A stretch of 64,000 nucleotides of DNA, from NCBI RefSeq assembly GCF_026745355.1, contig NC_079209.1, forward strand, positions 38,321,505 through 38,385,504, read 5' to 3'. Under the pieces are notes generated by a model. It ran no database searches. It had not been told where the DNA came from and saw only the letters and a program-made list of their open reading frames with translations. This DNA comes from Beta vulgaris subsp. vulgaris. Lineage: Eukaryota; Streptophyta; Magnoliopsida; Caryophyllales; Amaranthaceae. How positions within the stretch are numbered: the first letter of the stretch is position 1; the number at the start of each line of letters is the position of its first letter. Below are positions 1 to 12,070 of the stretch, piece by piece. The position numbers and the translations under genes were made by a program.

Positions 1-140
1 TGTATGGAAGGGGGACCATAACCAATATTCAAGGACAGAAATTCAAGCTTATGTCCTACTTAAGACTTTACCCGAGTCTTATATTTGTATGTAGCGAACC
101 TTAGGAATCTTTTAGGGCAGCATATTGGAGACTCTTAAAT

Positions 141-560
141 TTGTATGTAGCGAATGTGAGGATTCTTGGAGGTGGGGTAGGTCCCGAGAGGGTTGAAAAA
201 GAAGCCATTAGGTGGAAAGTGAAGTTGCACAAAGTATTAAGGGACATGAGGAAGATAGATACGAGAGTTAGAGAAAGGGGAGTGCTTGAGGATGTTGGGG
301 GTTTTTGGCGGAACTTCTATGAGCGGTTGGGATCCCGTGAGGAAGCAAAAGAGACAAGCGTGGTTAGAGAGGATAGTAGGAGGCAGTTTACCGCAAGTAC
401 CTCTAGGAGAACCCCACCTACTGTGAGTGTCACCTAATGGTAGTAGTGTAGAGTCGGCTAGTAACACCAATCTCTTGGATCCCGACTATGTACCAGAGGA
501 ACCTACCATTAGTACCACTAATAGTGGTCACTATTATGACCCTTTAGATCTAGCTTAGTA
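141..560 (+). pseudogene. ORF upstream of gag in the gypsy leader, frameshifted
   Basis: An open frame of 98 codons starts at 141 and stops at 437. A second frame overlaps its end and continues to a stop near 558, reading a Ser/Thr/Asp-rich tail with the motif DPDYVPEE. The simplest reading is one ORF of about 140 codons broken by a one-base shift near 430. The middle is basic and charged (RVERVEK-like, then GVLEDVGGFW). I do not recognise the family. It lies before gag, separated by about 500 bases of AT-rich DNA. It could be an accessory ORF of the element or debris of another repeat. Confidence 0.45.
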
Positions 561-1077
561 TAAGAGCAGAAATATGGAATTAAGGGGGGTGGGGGGGAAG
601 CCTCGTGAAAAGGCTATGGAAGAAGTTTTCTTTTGTTTTCCAATTTTATCATGTTTGTTAAGACATTACTTATATGATTATTTTGAGATGTATGAACTAA
701 ATATTTATGTTTTAAATTGCTGATATGAAACTTTAATGCTGTGCGTTATCAGTGGCATGGTAGCGATAAACTTTCTTATGAGGAGTTGGTATTATCTCCC
801 ATGTAAGGGATAAATTAGTTTGGGCTAACCCGAAATTTTTTATGAATTATATATGTATGTTTCAAGGTTGTCCATGGTGGGCCAAGGAACAATGATTGAG
901 CATAGGTTGTCGATGTTATAGTAGTATGTTGCTATAAATTGTGTGTTTACTTGTTAATGTGATAACTAGTATGTCCATCATAGATGAGCTGGAAATTATT
1001 ATGGTCCAGTAATAATTTAATTAACCTAATTTAGTAATATTCTTTGCATTAAACGAGGAAAGGCAACGCATAGGAAT
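561..1077. other. Untranslated stretch before gag
   Basis: No gene is visible here. A run of G interrupted by a single T at 583-599, preceded by TTAA, resembles a polypurine tract of a gypsy element, although it sits upstream of gag. The rest is AT-rich and leads to the gag ATG at 1078. Confidence 0.5.
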
Positions 1078-2087
1078 ATGTCAGGAGAAGGCGGAATCTC
1101 TCTCGTTCAAGAGGCTGAAAATGCTAGGGAATCGAGCTCCACGATGGAAGGAAGGTTGCGTCAAATGGAGAGCATGAATGCTCGTTGTTGGCTAAACTGG
1201 AGGCCCAACGTCAAAAGTCTGATGATGAAGAGGGAAAGTTCTATAAAAGGCTGTCATCTCATAAGCCAAGAACTTATGATGGGGAGCCGGATCGGGTCAA
1301 GTTTAAGGATTGGATAGCATAATGGAAAAGTTACTAGAGATCATATATAAGTTGCCCCGAACACATGAAGGTGAAGTTGGCTTCATTCTACCTACAAGGG
1401 CCGGCCGATATATGGTGGAGGACTGTTAAGCAAAATTTTCAACAACCAAACTACACTTGGAATAGATTCTTGGAGACCATACGTCAAAGGTTTTACCCAC
1501 AAGCTTTACAGAAAAAGAAGGAGAGTGATTTTTTGTATATCCGACAAGAGAAGATGAATGTGGTTGAATACGCTGCAAAATTTATGGAGTTGTCTCGTTT
1601 TGCCCCTGAACTAGTCAGTGCGGAGAAGTTTAAAGTGTCTCGTTTTTTCGAAGGGTTAAATTTCAAATATAATAAGAGAGTGGGGTACTACACCAACTAT
1701 CAAGAGTTAAATGATCGGGCCCTAGAACAGGAGCGGACTGATCAGAAAGAGGAGGAGTGAAATAGGAGAAGAAATGGAGGAAAATCGAATGATGGAGGAA
1801 ATAAACGAGCGAGGAGTGGCTTGGAGCAACAACAAAAAAGTGAAAGTCAGCAAAAGGCACTAAAAAAGGGAAAAGCTTGTTTTAAGTGCGGAAAAGATCA
1901 TTGGGGAAAGAGTTGTGAGGTAAAGGAGGTATATTTTGGGTGCAAGAAGCCGGGTCATAGGCTTAGAGATTGTCCACAGAGGTCCGGAAATGGTGAACGC
2001 TCCGGGAGGCAAACAGGATTTGTTGTGTACAATCGAGCTGGGGGAAACCCTCATGGTTTCCAAGGTAGCAATGTGGAATTCAATTAA
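1078..2087 (+). pseudogene. gag: gypsy Gag (Retrotrans_gag and zinc knuckles), broken
   Basis: The ATG at 1078 opens a frame that shifts near 1180. The matrix/capsid core reads clearly from 1365 to 1757, with the motif LQGPADIWWR and the family pattern LRQRFYP-like, typical of the Retrotrans_gag domain. A nucleocapsid follows at about 1875-1980 with two degraded CCHC zinc knuckles. The first (CFKCGKDH) lacks one spacer residue. In the second the first cysteine has become tyrosine (YFGCKKPGH). There are stops at 1318 and 1758. The protein would have packaged element RNA; this copy cannot. Confidence 0.85.
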
Positions 2088-2160
2088 GGAAATCGGGAGA
2101 ATTCCAGAGGAGCCCCGGGCAATGTATTTGCCATTCTTGAAAGCTCCCAAGCGGATCTAA

Positions 2161-5100
2161 AAATCCTACAACTGGAGGTAATATTATTTATGGCACCTTT
2201 CTTGTATGCTCTGTAAATGCTCATGTGTTGTTTGAGTCTAGAGCTACAAATTCATTCATTCTGTAAATCGGGAGAATCTCTGCTTCATTTGTGAAAAAAT
2301 TGAAAAATATTCATTTCCCGTCTATAATAACTTTATTAAGAGGTGTCCCAGATGGAACCTAGTCTTTGTGTGACATTATGTATAGGAATTGCCCTGTCAT
2401 AATTTATGAGAAGGAATTTATGCCAAAATTTGTTCAGTTTGAACTAGGGATCTACGATGTAATATTAGGGATTGATTGGTTGAGGGATAATATGGCGGTG
2501 ATAGAGTGTACTAGGCGGACCATACAACTTACAACACCCCTAGGAACCCAAGTAAAATATGAAGGGGTTAAAGTGAGACCTAAGGTGCAAATAGTGTCTG
2601 CTATAAAAATGATCAAGGAGTTAAAAGGAGGGAATGTTCGTTACTTGTGTCAAGTGGTGGACACCACCAAAGTCATAATGAAACCAGAGGACATATCAGT
2701 AGTTAAGGATTTTTGCAATGTATTTCCTAATGAGTTGCCTGGATTTCCCCTCATAGAGTTGTTGATTTTCATATAGACTTCACGCCAGGAGCAACACCTA
2801 TATCTAGGGCCCCGTATCGTATGGCCCTGACAGAAATGGCTTAGTTAAAAATCCAACTTGAAGAACTACTTTCAAATGGCTATATAACGCCCAACGCATC
2901 ACCTTGGGGGGCACCTGTATTATTTGTTAGAAAAAAGGATGGGACCATGAGACTATGTCTTGATTACCGTGAGATAAAGAAGATTACTATTAAGAATAGG
3001 TACCTCTTACCCCGAATTGATGACTTATTTGATCAGCTTAACAGAGCAGAAGTGTTTTCGAAATAGATCTCAAGTCGGGTACCATCAGATGAAAATTGTG
3101 GAGGAAGACATACCCAAGACCGCATTTAGGACTAGGTATGGACATTATGAATTTGTAGTGATGCCATTTGGGTTAACTAATGCCCCAACAGCCTTTATGG
3201 ATTTAATGCAAATATATTTTAAGCCATACCTGGACCAGTTTGTGGTAGTTTTCATTGATGATATTCGAAGAGTCCCTCCAAACATGAGGAACAATTGAGG
3301 ATTATTCTGGGGACTTTACGAAAAGAGAAACTCTACGCAAAGTTTAGCAAGTGTGAGTTTTGGTCGGATCAAGTCATGTTTTAGGGCCATGTAGTGTCTA
3401 AGAGAGGAATTACGATGGACCCTAAGAGATCAAGGCAATTATGAAATGGCCAGCACCTATCTCTGTGACTGAAGTCCGTAGTTTCATGGGATTAGCAAGT
3501 TATTGTAGAAGATTTGTTGAAAATTTCTCCCGTATAACTTTACCCATAACCAGTCTGATACGGAAGAATGTCAAGTTCCAATGGGCACCAAAATGTGAAG
3601 AAGCTTACCAAGAGTTAAAACGGCATCTGATAAGTGCACCTGTTCTGACCCTACCTAATAGTACAGAACCATATGAGGTTTATAGTGACGCATCGTTGGA
3701 AGGATTGGGTTGTGTACTCATGTAGAATGGAAAGGTCATAGCATATGCATCCCTAAAATTGAGGCCACACGAAAAGAATTGCTCTGTGCATGATTTAGAG
3801 TTAGCGGCAGTGGTGTTTGCGTTAAAATTGTGGAGACATTATCTTTATGGGGTTCCTTGCAAGATATTCACGGATCATAAAAGTCTGAAATACATCTTCA
3901 CTCAAAAATAACTTAACATGAGGCATCGAAGATGGTTAGAATTAATGACAGATTACAACATAGAGATTCAGTATCATCCTGGTAAAGCAAATAGAGTGGC
4001 AGAGGCCTTGAGTCGCAGACCTAGAAGAGTGGTAAATTCCTTGTTAAATTTACCTCATCAATTGTATGAGGAGTTTCGAAGGATGAATCTGTATGTTGTC
4101 AAGAGTGGAGTTCCGCAAGAGTCTCTGAGCGTATTATTAACTGCTCAATCATCATTGTTTGATGAAATCAGGGAGAAACAAGGCCGAGAGGAGTTTCTGG
4201 CAGAGATACGAGCCAAGATTGGGAGAGGGGAGCCTACCGAATTGCACTTGCGCGAAGATGGGAGCATAAGATTGAGGGGACGATGGTTTATTCCCGAGGA
4301 TCAAGCTTTAAAGGAAAAGATCTTAGAGGCAGCTCATAGTAGCCCTTACTCGGTATACCCGGGGAGGGACAAGTTAGTCCGTGACCTCAAGGAATACTTT
4401 TGGTGGAGGGGGCTCAAGAGAGATGCTTCTAGATTTATCTCTAAATGCTTAACATGTCAGAAGGTAAAGTTTGACCGAGGTAAGGTAGCAGGCCAGGCCC
4501 TCTTCAACCGTTGCCAGTACCTGAATGGAAGTGGGAGTCGGTCTCCATGAATTTTGTAGTTGGTTTACCTAGGTTAAGAAAAGGGATATGGGTGATTGTT
4601 GATCGGCTCACAAAAACTAGTCGATTTATCGCCATGAAAAGCACGTGGAGTATGAAGCAAATGGCCGAGACATATGTTAGAAAAGTAATTCGGCTTCATA
4701 GAGTAGCCAAGACCATAATTTTAGATAGGGATACCCTTTTCCTCTCAAATTTTTGGCATAGGTTACAGGATGCACTTGGTTCGAAGTTAAAATTCAGCAC
4801 ATCGTTTCATCCAGCTTCAGATGGACAGACTGAGAGGACCATTCAAGTACTTGAAGACATGCTTAGAGCTTGTGTAATGGAATTCCAAGGATCTTGGGAG
4901 GACCGATTGGCGCTTGTCGAATTATCGTACAACAACAGCTACCAAGCTACCATTGATATGGCCCCCTATGAGGCCTTATATGGACGCCAATGCCGGACAC
5001 CGATATGTTGGGATGAGCTTGGGAAGAGGGCAATTGTGGGACCATAAATGATTCAAGAATCCATGGGACGAATATGGATGATTAAGAAAAAGATGAAAAT

Positions 5101-5580
5101 AGATCAAGATTGTCAGAAGAAGATGTGCGACGAAAAGCTTTGGAGTTCAAGGAAGGAGATAAAGTATTTCTAAAAGTCTCCCCTATCCGTGGAGTAAAGA
5201 GATTTGGAATAAAAGGGAATATAAGTCCCAAATTTATAGGGCCCTATGAGATCCTCAGAAGAGTTGGAAAAGTAGCTTATGAACTAGCTTTACTACCTGA
5301 GTTAGCCAAGGTACACAATGTGTTCCATGTTTCGCAACTCCGGAAATAGGTCTATCACCCCTCCCACATGTTAAGGCATGAACCTCTGCAAATTGAGGAG
5401 AATTTAAGCTACAAAGAGCAACCCGTGCGTGTTTTAGATCGACGAGTTAAAGAGCTACGAGGAAAATCAATACCATTGCTCAAAATCCTATGGAGAAACC
5501 ACAACACCGAGGAAGCAACTTGGGATAAAGAGGAAGACATGAAAGCTTTCTATCCTGCATTATTCCATGAAGAAAGTTAA
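2161..5580 (+). pseudogene. pol: gypsy Pol (protease, RT, RNase H, integrase, chromodomain), broken
   Basis: Domains are in Ty3/gypsy order. The protease active-site triad is damaged: the usual DSG reads ESR near 2230, followed by a stop. RT spans about 2790-3430 and keeps the FIDDI catalytic box at 3251-3265, after which the frame shifts. RNase H covers about 3640-4010 and keeps YSDAS at 3681-3695, DLELAA and FTDHKSLKY, but has in-frame stops at 3723 and 3909. The integrase zinc finger has lost its second histidine (YSVYPG). The first catalytic Asp of the DDE core is Asn (SMNFVVG near 4545). The other acidic positions (LDRDT, DGQTER) remain. At least ten stops or shifts make it non-functional. 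Confidence 0.9.
5350..5580 (+). pseudogene. Chromodomain at the integrase C terminus
   Basis: After a stop at 5347-5349 the frame continues with the chromodomain core: VLDRRVKELRGKSIPLLKI, then W, then EEATWDKEEDM, ending YPALF. This is the chromovirus hallmark, thought to steer integration to particular chromatin. The frame ends at a TAA at 5578-5580. A short untranslated stretch with the purine-rich tract then leads to the LTR. Confidence 0.85.
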
Positions 5581-5614
5581 GGTTAGATTTCAATATTATC
5601 GTTTTAAGTTTTGG

Positions 5615-5642
5615 GGACGGAACTCACTTAAGTGGGGTAGCA
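5615..5642 (+). promoter_or_regulatory. Polypurine tract region before 3' LTR
   Basis: GGGGACGGAAC followed by TTAAGTGGGG at about 5613-5638 matches the plus-strand primer layout seen in Tekay-type elements just before the LTR. Confidence 0.6.
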
Positions 5643-8600
5643 TCTAAAGCCCGAAAACTATGGCCTTGAGAAAACACATCGACCACTCTACATGTGAGCA
5701 CCAAAAAAATTACATGTACGTATTCGTAATATTATCATAATAAAATAATCGTTTTTGAATAAGAAATTGCTTGCATGTCAACTATGATCATAAAATAGTT
5801 TTAATAGCAATTAAGTTATCATATGACCATAGTAGGACAAAGAAGAGTGAAAGACAACCTATGTTACGAGGTAGTTAAATTTCTTAGGAGGATAGGAGGA
5901 ATGAATAAACATTAGAAGGAATTTAGAAGACAACATTGATGAAGGAAAAGAAAACCAAGTCTTATTTCAGATTTGGGACCTTGAAGTAAGACCATTATAA
6001 GGCCCATGGATTAAGGAGGGAAAAATCTAAAAATATTTGTATTGGGTCCTTCCATATGTGGACTAAGAATATATATCATTTAATTGGGTTAGGAAGGGGT
6101 TTTTAGGACCCAAACATAGGATGAAGTTGGATGAGGGGCTGCTGGACCGCAACTCAAAGATAGGAGGATATCTCATTTAAAATTAAGAGGAAAGTGGAAT
6201 TTGGGAATAGAAATAAGTAGTAGACAACCCTAGGTTGACAAAACAACTCTTAAAGTCTTTAAATTCTATTGATTTGGCATTACCCACTCACTCTCTTTCC
6301 TTTGCTTGCAACCCGTCAGAGAGGTGAGACCTCTCTCCCTCTTCCTTAAGTCTTCTTTTCTTCTTTTATGTTCATTCTTTTACATCACTTTGAGGAAACC
6401 TAATCTAGTGTTTGAATGCAACTTTTACAAAAAAAAGAAGACTTGGAGTAAAGATATTTTGAAGGAGTATAAGAAGATTTAGAGGAAACCATCCCCATAG
6501 AAAGGTAAGAAAGTCAAAAGTAGTACTAGAGTATGTTTCAAGTTGGGATTTAGGTTTAGATCATGGAATTTATGACATGCACTGATGAAATTATGTAGGT
6601 ACTTGGGTATTGAAACCTTTGAAGGTTAAAGAATATAGGAGAAAGGTTCAAGTAATAATCTAAGAAGAATATCCTCTTTCTATTACTCTCTCTTATTCTT
6701 GGTGAAAATATGATGGATTGTATCACAAATATGATTTTATGAACCAAATTGAAGAAATTAGTACATGCATGTAAGATTTTGAACCATGGTTATATTTGAA
6801 TGTGATTGATTTTGAGTTATAAGTAACGTTTGTTATTCATGCATCCAAGAGAGGAAGGAAGTCACACTAGTATAGTGAAAATAAGAGATTTGGTTAATAT
6901 GTGATTTTGAAAAATGTTATAAGTATATAAGTAAATGCATGCATGTTTATCAAACGATACAATTTGTTGTCATTTTAAGAAAATTGTTACTTGTATTCGC
7001 TTTTTATGAAGGAACCCTCTTAGAAAGGAAATCTCTTTGAATTGGGGTGAATTGATAAGTTTTGTTCTCGGTTTTGAAATGACCTGTTAGTGTAAATCGC
7101 ATTTTTACCCCCAAAAATGATTTTTAGCCGTTCCCTATTTCATGATAAAATGTTCATAACGAAAGGTTCTTAAGCATAGCTTTTGAAATTTCCCGATTTG
7201 ACTTTTGAGCAGAATGTTATGTACATTTTAAACTCACTGTTTGTGCTGTAATTTTTCTGACGAAAGTTTCATGTGTTCATATTAAATTAATTTTTTTAAT
7301 AAAGTTTAAAAGAGCTTATTAAGAACTTATAAGGTTATCACTAACAGTAAGAATTTAATAATTTTCTTATATTTTTACACCTAACGAGTACGTGACATTA
7401 TTAGTGTCAAACCAAATATTTCAAGAGAATATGCAAATCTTGCACTCAATAGTAAAGCTATAGTAGCCGTGATTCTTCTTCCCGTCCATGGATGAATATG
7501 TGTTCTTTAACGATGAGTGGTATTGATGGACTGTGCATGAAAACTATTTGGGTAAATAAATTATGGAAGAATTTGAGTAAAGGCTGAGACCAATAATTAA
7601 GGTATGGTATGAACAACAAGAAGAACCCTTGGAGGATGGGTGATCTCCTTCCAAACCCTTGCTGGGTGGATGAAGTATAACAAATAATAAAAGTGGGACA
7701 TGTCCTAGTCTAGGCTTGCAAGCATAAAAATGTAAACTGGTGAGGTGACGACCTTCAATAGTTTAGAGATAGTCGGCTTCTTGTGTAAGGAGTCCCTCTC
7801 TATTCGTGTTCTCTTTACCCAAGTATTTACACGCTATTGACCTAAAGGAGTTCTGGTGATATTCATAATACACATTCTTATTCTAAAGCTTTTGCACAAG
7901 AATAGTAACCCTAATTTTATATTAAACACTCTATTTGTGAAACATGTTTTTAATATAACTTGTATACATAAGGTGCAAGCCACCAAAAGTGAATTTAGGG
8001 GTGGACTTTGATACTCAACTGTTGTTGATATTTGTTCTTGAACCTGTCCTGGTGGGGGCAGGGTTGTAATTGATTGAAGGAAGATCAAAGGAGGTGGGAT
8101 GACTATTTCCTTGTTTTTCCATTACTAGTACAGATTTAACAATTTGCGTCAGACCTGGATCATCATTTGCGTCGGACGTCGGTCTCGACGCAAATTAAGA
8201 ATACAAGATTTGCGTCGGATATGGAAACGACACACTTGATTAGCAATTTGCGTCGGACATCGCACAAGATACGACGCACATTGCTCTTGAACGCAATACA
8301 CCAACACCATTTGCGTCGCACTCTAGGCTATGTGCGATGCAAGTCAACCATTTTCTAATAAAAAATGTGGATCTGCGTCGATTGTTGTAACAACATGCGA
8401 CGCAAATTAATCATTTTTTGTAAAAAAAAAATAAAAACACCGAATAACTCAGAAGTTTACATCAAAGAGTTTGTATATTAATAGTGCAAATAATCTGAAT
8501 ATATCAAAAGCATTCCAATAAAGGAAAAAAAATCAGTTTTATTTCACTTAGCTTCACAACCAAAATCAGGCTAAATATTACAATGTCACTAACAACGTAC

Positions 8601-10079
8601 CCACAAAATTAATAAAATTAGGAAAGAAGATTTTTTTTTTTTGCTTTCTTCTTGGACGATTCGGTGTAGATCTGAAAATTGATGTGTTATGATACTTCTC
8701 GAAATTCGATCGTCATTCATCCTCTACCGATTTATCCTCCTCGAGAGCTAGCTCTTTTCCTTTAAAATTACAAAATACCCAAATCAAACAATAAAACATG
8801 AATCGAAAGTAATCTTCTTAATACTAAACAATAACAATCGAGAAATTAGGGCCTAAAAATAAGAAAATAAAAAATTAAAGTAGTTTTGAATTACGCACCT
8901 TAGAAGAAAGAAGATGATGAAATTGCCGCCTTCACAATTGACTGATGACTAAAGTTATTGATCGATTAGAGAGGAGAGAGAACATCAGATGAATTTGTTG
9001 GTCTTGCGGTAGTGTGTTGAAAATTTCCATGAATCTGGACTGAGACCTTTCACCCTGAATCTTTAAGAAAACCGAGCAAACCCAAACCATTCGTTGAAAA
9101 TAGAAACGAACGAACGAAGTTGGAGCAAATCTGGTGCGTGTTCGTCTTTAGTGAACGAATGAAATTGCATAAAATAAGATGAAGTTGTTGCTTCACTTGA
9201 TTTTATGGGAAAAGAAGAAGAAGGGGAGCGAGAGAAGAGATTAGGGAGATTTGATATGAGATTGAAGAAGGCGGGCGAGAGAGGAGTTTGAGCGGCATTT
9301 AGGAGAGAGAGAGAATGGGAGTTTAGGTTAGAGGGGAGCGCTGCTCCTTTTTTTTAGGGTTTGAGGGTTTGAGGGTGAGAGAGAGAGAGAAAAGCACATT
9401 AGTAAAAGGCACTGCTCGTTTAAAAGAGGATGGGATTTAAAAAAAGGATTTGGGCTTTTAGGCTGATTTGCGTCAGATGGGTCAAGGGATCCGACGCAAA
9501 TTCGCCTTTTGCAACGCACATTAGTGATGTGCGACGTAGATAGGGCGTCAAATTTTGTCACCTAGATGCAACGATGTGCGTTGGATGAGCCTCAGTATCC
9601 GACGCACATGAGCTATATGCGTCGCACATCAATAGGGTACGACGCATTTGCTCGTATCTGGTGCTTATGCAATAATGTTTTGCGTCACACTCTTCATAGC
9701 ATGCGACGCAAATTATGTTTTTGCGTCGTTTTGCCTTTCATGTGACGCAAATGGGGCGACGTAAATCGTCCTTTTTCTACTAGTGCATGGTCGTATAGGA
9801 TGACATCACTTTGTGGAGTCTTTTGTTTTATTTGCTCCTTAGTGGATCTCCATCTCTTTGGAGAGTAACTTGATATATGTAGTAATTGTTTATGTATTTT
9901 TGAATGGTGTTCTTTTTAAAGATAAATGATGGTGGTGTTGTAATAATTACTAAATCTTAACTAAGTTGTTGTAACTAAATTAGCACCTCTATAATGTGAT
10001 AGCTCCAAGGGGTTTAAGTACGCTTCCACGACGCTCATAAAGGCTTTTATGATGTTTTATAAATTGTGGGGCTGTTACA
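5643..10079 (+). repeat. 3' LTR of the gypsy element, about 2.77 kb without the nested CACTA
   Basis: The start TCTAAAGCCCG is inferred by alignment with the usual TGTAAYRCCC start of this clade, so the terminal TG would be mutated to TC. The end GGGGCTGTTACA at 10068-10079 is the standard end. The stretch holds no credible ORF. The GTGTG that follows may be the right target-site copy, but the left one lies outside the window. Confidence 0.7.
8123..9785. mobile_element. Non-autonomous CACTA element nested in the gypsy LTR
   Basis: The right end reads CTACTAGTG, the inverse of CACTAGTAG. The left end, TACTAGTAC, is a C-to-T variant. Both are flanked by the 3-bp target duplication CAT (8120-8122 and 9786-9788). 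Both ends are packed with subterminal repeats of TTTGCGTCG and its inverse in both orientations, the binding-site arrangement known for CACTA TNPA proteins. The middle has no transposase, so it would depend on a transposase supplied in trans. Confidence 0.9.
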
Positions 10080-10845
10080 GTGTGTGATATGAGATCCAAG
10101 GGGTTTAGGGGGGTGAGAAATTTGTGGGTCCATATTAAAGTTATTTTAACCAAACTGTCACATCCATTCTATTCCAATGCAAAACCTTTAACCAAACAGG
10201 GTAAACACCCTTAAATCTTAATACTTAGAATGTGAAAATTAATTATTGGACTAGTTTTATGAACCACAAATATACTTTGAGACTTTTGCTAAAATGCTAG
10301 TGCTAAGATTATGACAATATTTATCTCTGCTTCTTTCTATGTATAATAGTGTAGCAGTGTGTATAGATCTACTTGCAATTGTGTATATTAGTCCATGGAG
10401 TATAACTAACAATTTTTTGTTTTAAGGTTTAAACAGTCTTGTACTCTAACTACCAATTTTTGGTTTTAAGGTTTAAACAGTCATGTACTATAGGTTGCAT
10501 AAGAATTTTCCAATAATCTTTTCGGTAGGGGTGAGGGGGTGGGGTTGGGGGTGAGGAAGGGGGTTAGAGAGGAAAAAAAATTGGTTTCATAAGTTATTAT
10601 AATGAGGCATCATATATTCATATCACTAAACACCTGAACATTTAAAGAGTTCGTCATATATCTAAAATATTGATCCAACTATCATTTCAAATGATATGAT
10701 CACTTACAGATAACAGATAGAATCATATCTAACGCAATCGAGACAGAAGGCGTGTTCACACGAACTCTGCGAATCACAAAATATTCACAACCGAACGTGA
10801 GCACATGTATCACTGGACAAATAGGAACGAGTTTACTGGCTTTAG
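10080..10845. other. Unassigned AT-rich DNA
   Basis: No gene is visible. It contains a 44-bp tandem duplication at 10403-10489 (unit contains GGTTTAAACAGTC) and a G-run cluster at 10527-10565 with several GGG or longer tracts. Confidence 0.6.
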
Positions 10846-11045
10846 CACTAGTAGAAAAAGGACAATTTACGTCTCCCTATTTGCATCACATGAAAGGCCA
10901 AACGACGCAATAATATAATTTGCGTCGCACTCGAACGCAAAGAGGAGTGCGACGTACAACATGGGTACATAAGCACCAGATACGAGTTATATGCATCGCA
11001 CGTGTCTTAGGTGCATTGCAAAAGCCCAATTTGCGTCGGATCTTC
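10846..11045. mobile_element. CACTA end fragment, same family as 8123-9785
   Basis: It starts with CACTAGTAGAAAAAGGAC, the same terminus as the element at 8123-9785. The TTTGCGTCG / CGACGCAAA subterminal motifs follow until about 11045. No matching right end with the preceding TAG was found, so it appears truncated. Confidence 0.75.
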
Positions 11046-11481
11046 AAGCCATGATCCCCATGTTCGTCCATGATCAACACTTAGTGGATTTAATGCATTT
11101 TTATTTCTTTTAATTTTATTTAAGAAAATAAGGAAATTAGGACATGAATTCTTGTATAAATATTTACGGATTATCAATGAAAAACAATCAAGTTTTTATG
11201 CCTAATCAACCGAGTTTATCTCAATTATCGAATTATTCTTGTTTCTTGGATTTGGAAACTTAGAGTGATTTATCCTTTGCTTAATTAGTCCTAGCTAGAC
11301 TAATTTGTGATCTTAGGGAACTTTAATTAACTAAGGTAGTGTGACTGTATCATTAGAAGATTGAAGATAGCTAAATTATCCACGAACAAACCGTCAAGGC
11401 ACGGTGCCATTCTCTGTGTATGACATTGTAATTCTTTTGTTCTATTGTTATCCGCATTTTGAAACTTGTATACTTTGAGTG
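11046..11481. other. LTR-like AT-rich stretch, unassigned
   Basis: The texture (TATAAATA at about 11155, AATGAAAAACAATCAAG, then a Tyr/Phe-rich untranslated stretch) resembles the 3' part of a copia LTR. No paired copy or target duplication is visible, so the call is weak. Confidence 0.25.
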
Positions 11482-12070
11482 TTACTCCAAGTCTACAATA
11501 CTAGTGATTTTAATCACTTCACCATGATCAACAAGCTTATCAGCATTATTAGATAAGTCCAGTCCCTCCTTATGAAGATGACCAAATAGCGAATTACTCC
11601 AAACATTTCCCATATTACTATTCAACAATTGCATAGGATGGGGAGAAGGATTAACCTTAGAAGGTCCAAAGTGTCTCACCGGTGTTTGAATCGAAGAAAT
11701 CCAATTCGAAAGACGGGTTCTAGCAGCCTCAAAGTTTGCCTTGTCCTGATTCGATAAATCCTGAGCTAAGGAAAATCCAGATTCCCTGTCATCTTCATCA
11801 GATGACCAACTCAGAACAGGATTACCCTGAATATCATTTACATTCTTCATATTCTTCGCATCATCCGTTTGAAGTTTTCGCGCCATTTTCACCTTCGATT
11901 TTTTAGATTGATTCGAGTTCCTCTTTTTCTTCTTTCCACCATTACCTTTCCTTGAGACAGTTGCCATTGCTTCAGCTAATGCTGAGTATCAAAGAAATGA
12001 AACGATGAAATTACAAATCCTAGAGAGAAGGGAGAGTTTCTCTCTCTAGACTCTTATCTCTCTTTTGTCC
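11482..12070 (-). pseudogene. 5' fragment of a LINE: ORF1 N terminus
   Basis: A minus-strand ORF of 161 codons starts at 11967 and ends at 11482. It opens with a Lys/Asn-rich basic stretch (KGNGGKKKKRN) and continues with ARTRLSNWISSIQTPVRHFG. It stops just where the DUF4283 domain of plant L1 ORF1 proteins would begin (GEVIKIT). Upstream is a pyrimidine/purine-rich leader to about 12060. Retention of the 5' part with loss of everything downstream is the reverse of ordinary 5' truncation, so a later deletion or insertion probably removed the 3' part. The LINE assignment is by resemblance only. Confidence 0.5.

Larger units (their letters stand above)
1..10079 (+). mobile_element. Ty3/gypsy retrotransposon, Tekay-like chromovirus, 5' end outside window
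   Basis: Gag, protease, RT, RNase H, integrase and a C-terminal chromodomain follow in the Ty3/gypsy order, and the chromodomain places it among plant chromoviruses, most like Tekay/Del. The purine-rich tract after pol leads into a long 3' LTR ending at 10079. No primer-binding site matching initiator tRNA-Met is visible in 1-1077, so the 5' LTR lies left of the window or is lost. Every coding domain has stops or frameshifts, and several catalytic residues are replaced, so this is an old copy. A CACTA element later inserted into the 3' LTR. Confidence 0.9.
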
